A stretch of 64,000 bases of DNA from an uncultured Selenomonadaceae bacterium (lineage in GTDB: Bacteria; Bacillota; Negativicutes; Selenomonadales; Selenomonadaceae), in contig CAJOHN010000001.1 in NCBI GenBank assembly GCA_905234235.1, positions 62,001 through 126,000 of the forward strand, in the 5' to 3' direction. Position 1 is the first letter of the stretch; every line of letters begins with the position of its first letter. The notes beneath the pieces are model-generated. The model did no database searches. It saw only the letters and a program-made list of their open reading frames with translations, and had not been told where the DNA came from. Positions 1 through 7,262 of this stretch are shown here, piece after piece. The position numbers and the translations under genes were made by a program.

Positions 1-1546
1 GCGGGCGTACACGTTGGCGGCGAGGCGGCGCGGTTATGACGGTTTAGTTTTGCCGATTGGCAGAGTGAAGACGCCGACGTTGGCTTTAGTCGTTCGCCGC
101 GAGCGCGAGATTAAAAATTTCAAGCCCGTTGATTACTTCAACATTCTGGTGACGTTCGCGCACGTCAACGGAAATTTTATTGCGAAGTTCAAGCCGTCAA
201 AAAAAATGTTGGAGTTGAAAGCATTCGACGTTGAGGGACGTTTGATTGATAAAAAGTTCGCCGAGTCGCTTGTCGAAAAATTTTCAGCCGCGCCGTTTGA
301 CGGGAAAATTTCTTCCTACAAGACGACGGAGAAAAAAGAAGCCGCGCCGTTGCCGTTTTCGTTGTCGAGTTTGCAAGTGGCGGCGGGCAAAGCATTCGGT
401 TACACACCTCAACAAGTCCTCGACGCCGCGCAGAGTCTCTACGAAAAAAAATTGACAACTTATCCGCGTTCCGATTGCGAATTTTTGCCGACAGTTCAAC
501 TTAAAGACGCGCAGAGGATTTTAAAAAATCTTACGGGAACGCGCAACGAGAGTTTGAAAAATTTATCCGTGCACGCCGACGCTACGATTAAAAGCCGCGC
601 TTGGAATGACTCAAAAATTTCCGCGCACCACGCGATTATCCCGACGCAAAAAATTTTGGCAACGGATTTGTCCGAAGTCGAGCTTAACGTTTACAATCTT
701 ATCGCGAAAAATTACGCCGTGCAATTTTATCCGCTCCATGTTTACGACGAAACAACTGTCGGCGTCAAGTACAAGGGCGAAAATTTTTCTGCGCGGGGCA
801 AAGTCGTTAAGCAAATTGGCTGGCGAGAATTTTATATCGCGCCCAAAGTCAAAGCCGATGATGAAAGCGATACCATTTTGCCGATTATGCAGACGGGCGA
901 CGACGTTACACAAAAAAAATCTGAGCTTAAGCAGAGCGTGACTAAGCCGCCGCAAAGATTTACTTCGTCGAGTTTGGTGCAGGGCATGAAGGACATTCAC
1001 AAGTACGTTAAAAATCCCGAATCGAAGAAGCAACTCAAGGACGTTTACGGGATTGGGACGGAGGCGACGCGTGCGGCGATTATCGATGATTTGATTCAGC
1101 GCGGTTTTCTGAAGGTCGCGAAAAAAATTTTACAGCCGACAGATAAAGCTTACCTTTTGATAGACGCGTTACCCGATGAAATGACGTATCCCGATGCGAC
1201 GGCGATTTGGGAGGATAAACTTCATTCGATGAGCGCGGGCGACGGCACGTTAGAAGATTTTTTATTGGGGCAAGTTAAATTTACAAGCGAACTCTGCGCG
1301 GCGGCGACGACTGCCAAATTTAGCGACGCAGAAAATATTTTTAAGTGCCCGCGTTGTGGAAGTGCTCTCATCAAGCGCAAAGGTAAGAACGGAGATTTTT
1401 GGGGTTGCAGTGCTTATCCGAAGTGTCGCACGACTTTTGACGATAAAAACGGCAAGCCTGACTTCGACGGTAAAAAATTTCTCCCACCAAAAACTTTTGT
1501 ACCAATGTCTTCGGAAGAATTTGTCGTAATGAGTTCGATTGAATAA
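1..1546 (+). CDS. topB: DNA topoisomerase III, 5' end outside window
   Basis: Type IA topoisomerase that cuts and passes single DNA strands and helps resolve recombination and replication intermediates. The reading frame is already open at base 2 with residues typical of the middle of the enzyme, so the N-terminal Toprim part lies outside the window. Visible are the IGRVKTPTLALVV segment and the active-site tyrosine in LTTYPRSDCEFLP, about 150 residues after the first in-window TTG codon. The C-terminus carries a four-cysteine zinc ribbon (CPRC then, 20 residues on, CSAYPKC) that binds single-stranded DNA. The class is clear; topoisomerase III rather than I is favoured by the single zinc finger and the overall layout. 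A terminator follows the stop. Confidence 0.9.
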   Translation, partial: RAYTLAARRRGYDGLVLPIGRVKTPTLALVVRREREIKNFKPVDYFNILVTFAHVNGNFIAKFKPSKKMLELKAFDVEGRLIDKKFAESLVEKFSAAPFDGKISSYKTTEKKEAAPLPFSLSSLQVAAGKAFGYTPQQVLDAAQSLYEKKLTTYPRSDCEFLPTVQLKDAQRILKNLTGTRNESLKNLSVHADATIKSRAWNDSKISAHHAIIPTQKILATDLSEVELNVYNLIAKNYAVQFYPLHVYDETTVGVKYKGENFSARGKVVKQIGWREFYIAPKVKADDESDTILPIMQTGDDVTQKKSELKQSVTKPPQRFTSSSLVQGMKDIHKYVKNPESKKQLKDVYGIGTEATRAAIIDDLIQRGFLKVAKKILQPTDKAYLLIDALPDEMTYPDATAIWEDKLHSMSAGDGTLEDFLLGQVKFTSELCAAATTAKFSDAENIFKCPRCGSALIKRKGKNGDFWGCSAYPKCRTTFDDKNGKPDFDGKKFLPPKTFVPMSSEEFVVMSSIE

Positions 1547-1549
1547 AAA

Positions 1550-1580
1550 AAAATCCCCTGCAAACTCGCAAGGGGTTTTT
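1550..1580. terminator. Rho-independent terminator
   Basis: A CCCCTGC...GCAAGGGG hairpin is flanked by an A run on the left and a T run on the right. It lies between the converging topB and the minus-strand coiled-coil gene and may serve both directions. Confidence 0.7.
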
Positions 1581-1597
1581 CGTTTAGGAAAAATTTT

Positions 1598-1852
1598 TTA
1601 CTTCATGAGGACGGCAACGACCATTGCGCCGACACCGATTATCACGGTAATAAACATGTTGCGAACGTTGCTGTTGAGACTTTGACGAATTTCCCGCATG
1701 TCTTCATCTTGTCGAGCGCGATCTGCCCGCATTTCGTTTTTGAAATCTTGCAATTCGCTAATGACAGCGTCAACCTTCGTAGCAACGACAGCCACTTGTT
1801 TTTCTAAGCTGGTAACTCTCGCGTCAAGATTGTTATCGTTATTATCCGCCAT
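1598..1852 (-). CDS. Small tail-anchored coiled-coil protein
   Basis: This is an 84-residue protein of unknown function. Residues 1-60 are charged with heptad spacing (coiled coil), and residues 66-82 form one hydrophobic helix ending in MK, so it should be anchored by its C-terminus. The layout resembles XhlA-type phage haemolysin/holin-associated proteins, but there is no phage context, so that name is only a suggestion. A second protein with the same architecture lies at 57163-57507. The gene follows the superoxide reductase gene by 15 bases on the same strand and is probably co-transcribed with it. Confidence 0.75.
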   Translation of the reverse strand: MADNNDNNLDARVTSLEKQVAVVATKVDAVISELQDFKNEMRADRARQDEDMREIRQSLNSNVRNMFITVIIGVGAMVVAVLMK

Positions 1853-1867
1853 GATAATCGCCCCCGA

Positions 1868-2248
1868 TTAAGCGATGTCAGCCTTCCACAAACCGTGAAG
1901 ATTGCAATACTCGTAAGCGGCAATGGGTTCGTCGTCGTCAGCGATGATGAATTCAGCTTCGGGCTTATCGGCGGCGGTTAAGTGGACGTACTGCCCGCCC
2001 TTTTTAGTCTGCAGATAAATCCATTGAATCAAATGCGCCTCCGTCATTGGATGCGCGACGCTACCGACTTTAACGGAAACTTTTTTACCGTCGATTGTGA
2101 CTTGCGGAACGTGTTTTTCCTGCGCGGCGTCGGTCGTGTTCGCTTTGAGGAAATTCATCGGCTTGCCGCCGCAAGAAATATCCTGTCCGCTCCCGCCAAT
2201 CAGCATGATAATCGACTTGCGGTTGTCCGAAATTAAAATTCTGCTCAC
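1868..2248 (-). CDS. Superoxide reductase (desulfoferrodoxin family)
   Basis: This non-heme iron protein reduces superoxide to hydrogen peroxide in anaerobes without making oxygen. The Fe(His)4Cys centre is complete: His46 (EKHVP), His66 (AHPM), His72 (EAHLIQW), Cys115 and His118 (EYCNLHGLW). The N-terminal rubredoxin-like iron site of full desulfoferrodoxins is absent; only one cysteine (Cys26) remains in the 45-residue N-terminal part. Start: the GTG at 2248 sits six bases after GGAGGT; an in-frame GTG at 2263 has no ribosome site. The length of 126 residues suits a one-iron enzyme. A peroxide-removing partner is not in the window. Confidence 0.9.
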   Translation of the reverse strand: MSRILISDNRKSIIMLIGGSGQDISCGGKPMNFLKANTTDAAQEKHVPQVTIDGKKVSVKVGSVAHPMTEAHLIQWIYLQTKKGGQYVHLTAADKPEAEFIIADDDEPIAAYEYCNLHGLWKADIA

Positions 2249-2276
2249 GATAAAACCTCCCACAAAATTTTTTCTT

Positions 2277-2305
2277 AGCTTAATTCAAGGCGGCGCGTTC
2301 GTCAA
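2277..2305 (-). promoter_or_regulatory. Promoter for superoxide reductase
   Basis: Reading the minus strand gives TTGACG, 17 bases, TAAGCT, about 30 bases before the GTG start. It lies back to back with the plus-strand promoter at 2307-2334. Confidence 0.45.
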
Positions 2306-2306
2306 G

Positions 2307-2334
2307 TTGTAAATCTCCGATTTTGGGTTAAAAT
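2307..2334 (+). promoter_or_regulatory. Promoter for metallo-hydrolase gene
   Basis: TTGTAA, 16 bases, TAAAAT, ending 32 bases before the ATG at 2367; a GAGGAGG ribosome site lies between. Confidence 0.5.
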
Positions 2335-2366
2335 ATATGTCGATTAAAATTTGAGGAGGAACGTTA

Positions 2367-3008
2367 ATGGTACACGAAATAAAAATTTTGTGTGTAGAAG
2401 TGACTGATATTTTGGCGACGAACGCATATTTTTACATCGACGACGAGACTCGACACGGATTTTTGATAGATCCGGGCGCGGAAGCCGACAAACTTTTGAA
2501 CATTATCGAGCGCGAGCAGTTTACGATAGAAAAGATTCTTTTGACGCACGGACACTTTGATCATATCGGCGCGGTTAATGAAATTCAATCAAAACTCGGC
2601 GTAGAAGTTTGTATGCAGAAAAACGGGCGCGATTATATTAAAAATCCTGCGTGGAATTTATCGGCGTACTTCAATTTGAACATGAAACTTGATGACGTTA
2701 CTTACATTGAGGATTTCAGCGAGATAATTTTGAACGCGAACAAAAATTTTGGCTTAAAGATGATACCGTTGGCAGGGCACACTACCGACGGAGCTATTTT
2801 TTACAGCAAAAATGATTCAGTGGCGTTCGTAGGCGATTCTATCTTCCTAAACAGCATAGGAAGGACAGATTTTCCCGGCGGCGACGAAATTACATTGCAT
2901 AAGAACTTGCGGGAAAGGATTTTTACTCTGCCGGACGACACAATTCTTTTATCGGGGCACAGCGACCTGACGACAGTTGCGAACGAAAAGAATTCCCTTA
3001 TATTTTAG
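2367..3008 (+). CDS. MBL-fold metallo-hydrolase, glyoxalase II-like
   Basis: A 213-residue metallo-beta-lactamase-fold hydrolase of the hydroxyacylglutathione hydrolase-like group. The metal-binding motif THGHFDH is at residues 60-66, followed by LAGHTTDG, VGDSIF and a final SGHSDLT histidine, which together give a binuclear metal site. The extra domain of true glyoxalase II is missing, so the substrate (perhaps a thioester) cannot be named. It is monocistronic, with its own promoter and a strong GAGGAGG site. The following gene has a separate promoter. Confidence 0.85.
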   Translation: MVHEIKILCVEVTDILATNAYFYIDDETRHGFLIDPGAEADKLLNIIEREQFTIEKILLTHGHFDHIGAVNEIQSKLGVEVCMQKNGRDYIKNPAWNLSAYFNLNMKLDDVTYIEDFSEIILNANKNFGLKMIPLAGHTTDGAIFYSKNDSVAFVGDSIFLNSIGRTDFPGGDEITLHKNLRERIFTLPDDTILLSGHSDLTTVANEKNSLIF

Positions 3009-3089
3009 CATAAATCTTGAGTAAACAAAGCCCGTCGCTTTTTGTATTTAGAGCACTCAAAAGCCCGCAAAAAAAACTTTTTCAAGGTA

Positions 3090-3115
3090 TTGACAGCCGT
3101 TTTTTTTTTTATAAT
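3090..3115 (+). promoter_or_regulatory. Promoter with short T-tract spacer
   Basis: TTGACA and TATAAT are both consensus, but the spacer is only 14 bases and mostly a T run. The related sequence at 3906-3933 has the same CAGCCG-T-tract but 16 bases. It drives the 58-residue gene at 3176. Confidence 0.4.
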
Positions 3116-3175
3116 GTTTGCGACGTTTTAAAGGTTAATTATTAACGGTTCAGTTGTTTTAAGGAGGTTTTTCTT

Positions 3176-3352
3176 ATGTATTCATATAATGTAAAATGGA
3201 AAGTTAAAAGTAATGGTTCTTCTGTAAAAGACTCTCAACATTCCGCAAATGTCACGGCAAACAGTGAAGACGAAGCGATTGAAAAAGTAAAGCAAAATAA
3301 TCCTTCCAGCCGTGACAGAATGTACGATTTTGAAGTTAGAAGAATCCGTTGA
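3176..3352 (+). CDS. Small protein of 58 residues, unknown
   Basis: A short gene with an AAGGAGG site, an ATG start, its own promoter and its own terminator, which is why I accept it despite its size. The product begins MYSYNVKWKV and ends DFEVRRIR. It is lysine- and arginine-rich, soluble, and shows an alternating pattern compatible with a small beta-alpha-beta fold (two strands around a helix at EDEAIEKVKQ). I do not recognise a family. Codon use is more A+T-rich than in the surrounding metabolic genes, as with the next two small genes. Confidence 0.65.
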   Translation: MYSYNVKWKVKSNGSSVKDSQHSANVTANSEDEAIEKVKQNNPSSRDRMYDFEVRRIR

Positions 3353-3407
3353 TTGTTAAAAATGCGGCTCGTCGATAAAAATCGATGTCTAAGTCGTAAC
3401 CTGAATC

Positions 3408-3442
3408 AAAAAGCCCTTCGGCGAGCATCGGAGGGCTTTTCG
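3408..3442 (+). terminator. Terminator of 58-residue gene
   Basis: AAAAGCCCTTCG pairs with CGGAGGGCTTTT, followed by T and A runs. A near copy of this hairpin ends the next gene (3712-3747). Confidence 0.75.
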
Positions 3443-3470
3443 TAAAAAAAAAATTTTAGGAGTGGTTTCT

Positions 3471-3686
3471 ATGAGTCCACAAGAGACAATTAGAATATGC
3501 ACGATACAGATTCAACGCAATCCGAACGATGTTGAGGGGTACAAGGTACGCGGATATGCTTATCAAGAATTAAAACAATACGATCTTGCGATTTCCGATT
3601 TTTCCAAGGCGATTCAACTTAATCCTAATTGGAATTATCCGTACACTTGTCGCAGAGAATGTTATCAAGCACTCGGCTGGGTCTAA
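3471..3686 (+). CDS. Small TPR-repeat protein
   Basis: A 71-residue protein with one clear tetratricopeptide repeat at about residues 21-54 (GYKVRGYAYQELKQYDLAIS, then a DFSKAIQLNPN end) and the start of a second (YPYTCRRECYQALG). TPRs mediate protein-protein contacts; no catalytic part is present. Start: the ATG at 3471 is eight bases after AGGAG; an in-frame GTG at 3462 overlaps that site and is rejected. It sits between two near-identical terminators, so it is a single-gene unit. No promoter of its own was recognised between 3443 and 3457. Confidence 0.75.
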   Translation: MSPQETIRICTIQIQRNPNDVEGYKVRGYAYQELKQYDLAISDFSKAIQLNPNWNYPYTCRRECYQALGWV

Positions 3687-3711
3687 AGTCTGACAACGAC
3701 TGAAACTAAAC

Positions 3712-3747
3712 AAAAGCCCTTCGGCTACGTGTCGGAGGGTTTTTCGT
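3712..3747 (+). terminator. Terminator of TPR gene
   Basis: AAAGCCCTTCGG...TCGGAGGGTTTTT hairpin and T run, nearly the same as the hairpin at 3408-3442. Confidence 0.75.
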
Positions 3748-3760
3748 TGACAGTTTTACA

Positions 3761-3791
3761 AAATTCAGTATGGCGTATTTTGCATTTTGAG
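3761..3791. repeat. 31-base repeat, copy 1
   Basis: Matches 3872-3902 at 27 of 31 positions (shared core AAATTCAG, GCG, ATTTTG, ATTTTGAG). A TTGACA box starts at 3747 just upstream, and the terminator-like hairpin at 3804-3827 follows, so this copy could start a very short RNA; that is inference only. Confidence 0.6.
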
Positions 3792-3803
3792 ACGAAAAAT
3801 CTG

Positions 3804-3827
3804 CCCCGAAAACACGGGGTATTTTTT
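3804..3827 (+). terminator. Orphan terminator hairpin
   Basis: CCCCG, six-base loop, CGGGG, then TATTTTTT. It ends no recognised gene and lies between the two 31-base repeats. Confidence 0.5.
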
Positions 3828-3871
3828 ATGCCAGAAAAAACCGCGTCATCACGCCATTTTCCCGATTGCAG

Positions 3872-3902
3872 AAATTCAGAATAGCGAATTTTGTATTTTG
3901 AG
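3872..3902. repeat. 31-base repeat, copy 2
   Basis: Second copy of the repeat at 3761-3791 with four mismatches. It directly precedes the promoter-like box at 3906-3933. Confidence 0.6.
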
Positions 3903-3905
3903 CCT

Positions 3906-3933
3906 CTCACAGCCGTTTTTTTTGTGCTATAAT
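3906..3933 (+). promoter_or_regulatory. Promoter for winged-helix gene
   Basis: CTCACA, 16 bases containing a T tract, TATAAT. The CACAGCCG-T-run block is shared with the promoter at 3090-3115. Confidence 0.45.
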
Positions 3934-3954
3934 CACTCGCGGAGGTGAAAATTT

Positions 3955-4344
3955 ATGATTTTCGACGACAGACGCACTCTCAGAACCATTAACGACGCTC
4001 CAGACGACCATATCATCAAAATTTTCTTCTATCTCGCCTTTCATCAGCCTCAAGACGGCATTCGCGGCTATATTATCGACAAAAATCAACTTCAATTCGA
4101 TTTGAAGCTCGGCAGAACCAATTTTTTAGTCGCTCTGCGCTGGTTGAAGGAAAATACTATCGTCAATGAGTTAAAAATGGTTGGTTACTCCGATTTTATG
4201 GTTAATCCATATATCTTGATGAATAATTCCAATCGTGACGAACGAATTGCCGAATGGAACCGTCGCGTTCACCTTGAAGACGCCAAAATCAGGAAAAATC
4301 GCGAGCGTAGACGCCGTGCACAGCTCAAAAAGCAAAATCAGTAA
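3955..4344 (+). CDS. Winged-helix DNA-binding protein, RepL-like
   Basis: A 129-residue protein. Residues 15-75 look like a winged helix-turn-helix: a recognition-helix region (LKLGRTNFLVALRWLKEN) is followed by a wing ending VNPYILMNN. The VNPxI ending of the wing recalls the RepL-type plasmid/phage replication proteins of Firmicutes, and single-gene chromosomal relatives exist, so this may be a remnant of a mobile element or a regulator. The last 30 residues are a very basic helix (KIRKNRERRRRAQLKKQNQ). GGAGG lies seven bases before the ATG. It has its own promoter and terminator. I am sure of neither replication nor regulation as its role. Confidence 0.6.
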   Translation: MIFDDRRTLRTINDAPDDHIIKIFFYLAFHQPQDGIRGYIIDKNQLQFDLKLGRTNFLVALRWLKENTIVNELKMVGYSDFMVNPYILMNNSNRDERIAEWNRRVHLEDAKIRKNRERRRRAQLKKQNQ

Positions 4345-4351
4345 AAAAATC

Positions 4352-4379
4352 GCCCCGACTTCGTGTCGAGGCTTTTTTT
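4352..4379. terminator. Terminator between converging genes
   Basis: GCCCCGAC-TTCGT-GTCGAGGC hairpin with an A run before and a T run after. It lies between the winged-helix gene and the minus-strand symporter and may work both ways. Confidence 0.75.
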
Positions 4380-4393
4380 ATTTCAAACAGAAA

Positions 4394-5929
4394 TTATTTC
4401 TCAGAATTGAGCGCGGTGGACAGCGGAACGGTAACTTTTTCTTCATAGCACTTAAATGCGTCGTCAACCAACTTTTTATTTGGCGAAGGAGTAATCGCGC
4501 TTATGATTGGGACGATTAAAAGCCCCGCAAGCATTGCAATCGCGCCGGAATTGATTGGCGACTGCATTATCGCAGGAAAAGCGGGACGAATTAACATATT
4601 TGCCGACATCAAGACGCTTGCGAAGATAAAACACGTCCAACAAGCCGCAGTCGAGGCCTTTTTTGAGTAAAGCGAATACATAAACGGGGCTAAAAATGCT
4701 CCAGCCATTGCTCCCCATGATATTCCCATGAGTTGTGCGATAAAATTCACCGAACTTTTGTATTGAACGAGCGCAAGAACCGCTGAAATAGCTATAAATA
4801 CCACTACAAGCCCGCGAATCATTAAAACTTGTCGCGGTTCGCTCATATTCTTAAAAAAATTGTCACGGATTAAATCTAGCGTCAAAGTTGACGCTGAAAC
4901 GATTACTAACGACGATAAAGTTGACATTGACGCCGATAAAACTAAAATAACGACTAGAGCAATCATTCCGTCGGATAAACCGCTTAACATTGTCGGAATA
5001 ATCGAATCGAATCCATTTTCAGCAATATTTATCTGGTCGGAGAATAATCTGCCGAATCCGCCCAAAAAATAACAGCCGCCCGCCACTACGAACGCAAAAA
5101 GCGTAGAAATGACCGTCCCTTTTTGAATAGCCTGTTCATTTTTAATCGCATAGAACTTTTGAACCATTTGCGGCAAGCCCCAAGTACCCAATGACGTTAA
5201 AATCACGACGAAAAGCAAATTAAGCGGGTCTGTTCCGAAAAATGAGGCAAAAATCCCCGGTGTAGAGTAATTTTGGTCTGAAATTCTTGCTAAACCGTCG
5301 AGAGCGTTAATAAAACCGCCTTTGGTCTCCAAAACGGCATAAATAACCGCCGAAATGCCGACTAACATAACGATTCCTTGAATAAAATCGTTAATAGCGG
5401 TCGCCATGTAGCCGCCGGCGATGACATAAATCGCAGTGAGCACCGCCATGAGCAAAATACAGACGGAATAATCAATATCGAACGCCATACCGAATAAACG
5501 CGATAAACCGTTGTAAAGTGAGGCGGTATAGGGTATCATAAAGATAAAAATGATGACAGCCGCGCCGATTTTGAGCGACGGAGAGCCGAAACGCTTTTCA
5601 AAGAACTGCGGCATGGTCGCGGTATCAAGATGACGGGTCATAATGCGAGTACGCCGCCCCAAAATGAACCAAGCCATAAGCGAACCGATTAAAGCGTTGC
5701 CAATGCCCGCCCACGTCGCCGCAATGCCGTATTTCCAACCGAATTGCCCCGCGTAGCCGACGAAAACGACTGCAGAGAAATAACTTGTGCCGTAAGCAAA
5801 GGCAGTGAGCCACGCGCCGACATTTCGCCCGCCGAGAACGAATCCGTCAACGTCTGTAGCGTGTTTTCGACAATAAAGCCCGATACCGATTAAAACGGCG
5901 AAATACAAAACGAGTAAAGCAATTTTCAT
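4394..5929 (-). CDS. Sodium:solute symporter (SSS family)
   Basis: A 511-residue inner-membrane carrier of the SSS family (sodium-driven uptake, as in proline and pantothenate carriers), with about 13 hydrophobic segments. Typical features are the N-terminal helix, DVDGFVLGGRNVGAWLTAFA with the conserved glycines, GTSYFSAVVFVG, and AIYVIAGGYMATAINDFIQG near the sodium site. Start: the ATG at 5929 lies eight bases after GGAGG; the frame stays open upstream but would run into the divergent gene. The substrate cannot be told. The divergent amidohydrolase is 40 bases away, so the carrier may import that enzyme's substrate (inference). Confidence 0.88.
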   Translation of the reverse strand: MKIALLVLYFAVLIGIGLYCRKHATDVDGFVLGGRNVGAWLTAFAYGTSYFSAVVFVGYAGQFGWKYGIAATWAGIGNALIGSLMAWFILGRRTRIMTRHLDTATMPQFFEKRFGSPSLKIGAAVIIFIFMIPYTASLYNGLSRLFGMAFDIDYSVCILLMAVLTAIYVIAGGYMATAINDFIQGIVMLVGISAVIYAVLETKGGFINALDGLARISDQNYSTPGIFASFFGTDPLNLLFVVILTSLGTWGLPQMVQKFYAIKNEQAIQKGTVISTLFAFVVAGGCYFLGGFGRLFSDQINIAENGFDSIIPTMLSGLSDGMIALVVILVLSASMSTLSSLVIVSASTLTLDLIRDNFFKNMSEPRQVLMIRGLVVVFIAISAVLALVQYKSSVNFIAQLMGISWGAMAGAFLAPFMYSLYSKKASTAACWTCFIFASVLMSANMLIRPAFPAIMQSPINSGAIAMLAGLLIVPIISAITPSPNKKLVDDAFKCYEEKVTVPLSTALNSEK

Positions 5930-5969
5930 ACAAAAAACCTCCAAAAAGCTGAAAAAGGAGCCTGAAACA

Positions 5970-6815
5970 ATGATAATCGACATGCACACACACATTTTCC
6001 CCGAAAAAATAGTCGCAAACGTGATAGAAAAGCTTAGTTTAACGAGTCGCACGAAATATTTCAGTGACGGGACGTTAAAAGGCTTAAAAAGTTCGATGAA
6101 CGCCGCGCAGATAGATTTTTCGGTGATATTGCCTGTGGCGACGACTGCAAAGCAGGTAGAAAAGATAAATTCGACCGCCGCCGCGCTCAATGAGGAGAAT
6201 TTTGACGACGGAATCATTTCATTCGGTTGCATTCACCCCGATTATACGAATTATCGGGAAGAATTGAGCCGCGTGAAAAATTACGGGCTAAAGGGTATCA
6301 AAATTCACCCCGTTTATCAAGATATAAATTTGGACGACGTGAAATTTTTGCGAATCCTTGACCGCGCCGCCGAATTGGATTTAATCGTGGTGACGCACGC
6401 GGGCTTAGACATAGGATTTCCGGGCGTGGTGCGCTGTTCGCCACAAATGGCTAAAAATGTTATCGACACGCTCGGCGAGTTTAAATTTGTCCTCGCGCAC
6501 ATGGGCGGCTGGAAAAATTGGGCTGAAGTCCTAAAAATATTGGGAGGCACGAAAATTTTTATCGATACATCGTTTTCAACTGGCAAAATCATTCCGCGCA
6601 GTGATTTTGTTTGGAAGGAAGAGGATTTAAAGCTTTTGGACGCCGCGCAGTTCATGGAGTTTGTAAAAGTTTTCGGCGCGGAGCGGATTTTATTCGGGAC
6701 GGACAGCCCTTGGACATCTGCGCGGACTTCGATTGAGTTTATAAGAAATTTGCCGCTCGATGACGCCGATAAAGATAAAATTTTAGGTTTGAATGCGCAA
6801 CGCTTAATGAATTGA
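5970..6815 (+). CDS. Amidohydrolase family 2 metal hydrolase
   Basis: A 281-residue TIM-barrel hydrolase or decarboxylase of the amidohydrolase-2 family. Likely metal ligands are His6 and His8 (DMHTHIF), the histidine in KGIKIHPVYQ, THAGLD, AHMGGWKNW, and the late aspartate in LFGTDSPWTS. Members act on ring amides, aromatic carboxylates and similar compounds, so no specific reaction can be assigned. AAAGGAG precedes the ATG. It diverges from the sodium symporter at 5929, with only 40 bases between the two starts and no clear promoter in that space. The rbfA promoter begins within its last codons. Confidence 0.82.
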   Translation: MIIDMHTHIFPEKIVANVIEKLSLTSRTKYFSDGTLKGLKSSMNAAQIDFSVILPVATTAKQVEKINSTAAALNEENFDDGIISFGCIHPDYTNYREELSRVKNYGLKGIKIHPVYQDINLDDVKFLRILDRAAELDLIVVTHAGLDIGFPGVVRCSPQMAKNVIDTLGEFKFVLAHMGGWKNWAEVLKILGGTKIFIDTSFSTGKIIPRSDFVWKEEDLKLLDAAQFMEFVKVFGAERILFGTDSPWTSARTSIEFIRNLPLDDADKDKILGLNAQRLMN

Positions 6816-6840
6816 TTTACGGACACGAAACTTTTATAAT
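6812..6840 (+). promoter_or_regulatory. Promoter of rbfA-nrnA-truB
   Basis: TTGATT, 17 bases, TATAAT. The -35 box overlaps the end of the amidohydrolase gene; the first base after the -10 begins a CTGCGCGG octamer. Confidence 0.65.
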
Positions 6841-6872
6841 CTGCGCGGGAAAAAATTTCAGGAGGCTTGAAC

Positions 6873-7262
6873 ATGGCTAAACAACTCAGGATAGAAAAAT
6901 TGCAGGAGCTCATCAAACAGGAAATGGGCAAAATGCTTTTGAAGGAACTCAAAGACCCGCGAATCGGCTTCGTGACGGTAACTGATGTGGAGATGACCGG
7001 CGACTTGCGCGAGGCAAAAATTTATGTCAGCGTGATGGGCGGAGAGGAACAAGTTAAAAGTTCGCTCGAAGGCTTGAATAGCGCGCTTGGATTTATCCGC
7101 AGAGAAATCGGGCAGAGGATTCGCTTGAGATTCACGCCGGAAATTTCTTTTGCACTCGATACCTCGCTGGACTACGGCGACCACATTCAAAAACTTTTAC
7201 TGCAAGTGGAAGGAGAAAATAAAAATGTTGATAACACTAACGGAAGCGGCGAACAGGATTAA
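6873..7262 (+). CDS. rbfA: Ribosome-binding factor A
   Basis: A 129-residue KH-type protein that binds the 30S subunit and helps 16S rRNA 5'-end maturation, especially in the cold. Recognisable are LRIEKLQELIKQEMGKMLL, KDPRIGFVTVTDVEMTGDL and AKIYVSVMG. Start: the ATG at 6873 follows CAGGAGG; an in-frame TTG at 6867 is too close to that site. It overlaps the next gene by 38 bases. It has its own promoter and is not linked to infB, although infB-rbfA is the usual arrangement; infB lies at 22832-25528 on the other strand. Confidence 0.95.
   Translation: MAKQLRIEKLQELIKQEMGKMLLKELKDPRIGFVTVTDVEMTGDLREAKIYVSVMGGEEQVKSSLEGLNSALGFIRREIGQRIRLRFTPEISFALDTSLDYGDHIQKLLLQVEGENKNVDNTNGSGEQD

Noticed and set aside
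3725-3910. Minus-strand 61-codon frame across the 31-base repeats
   Set aside because: No ribosome site; the frame spans a terminator and repeats.
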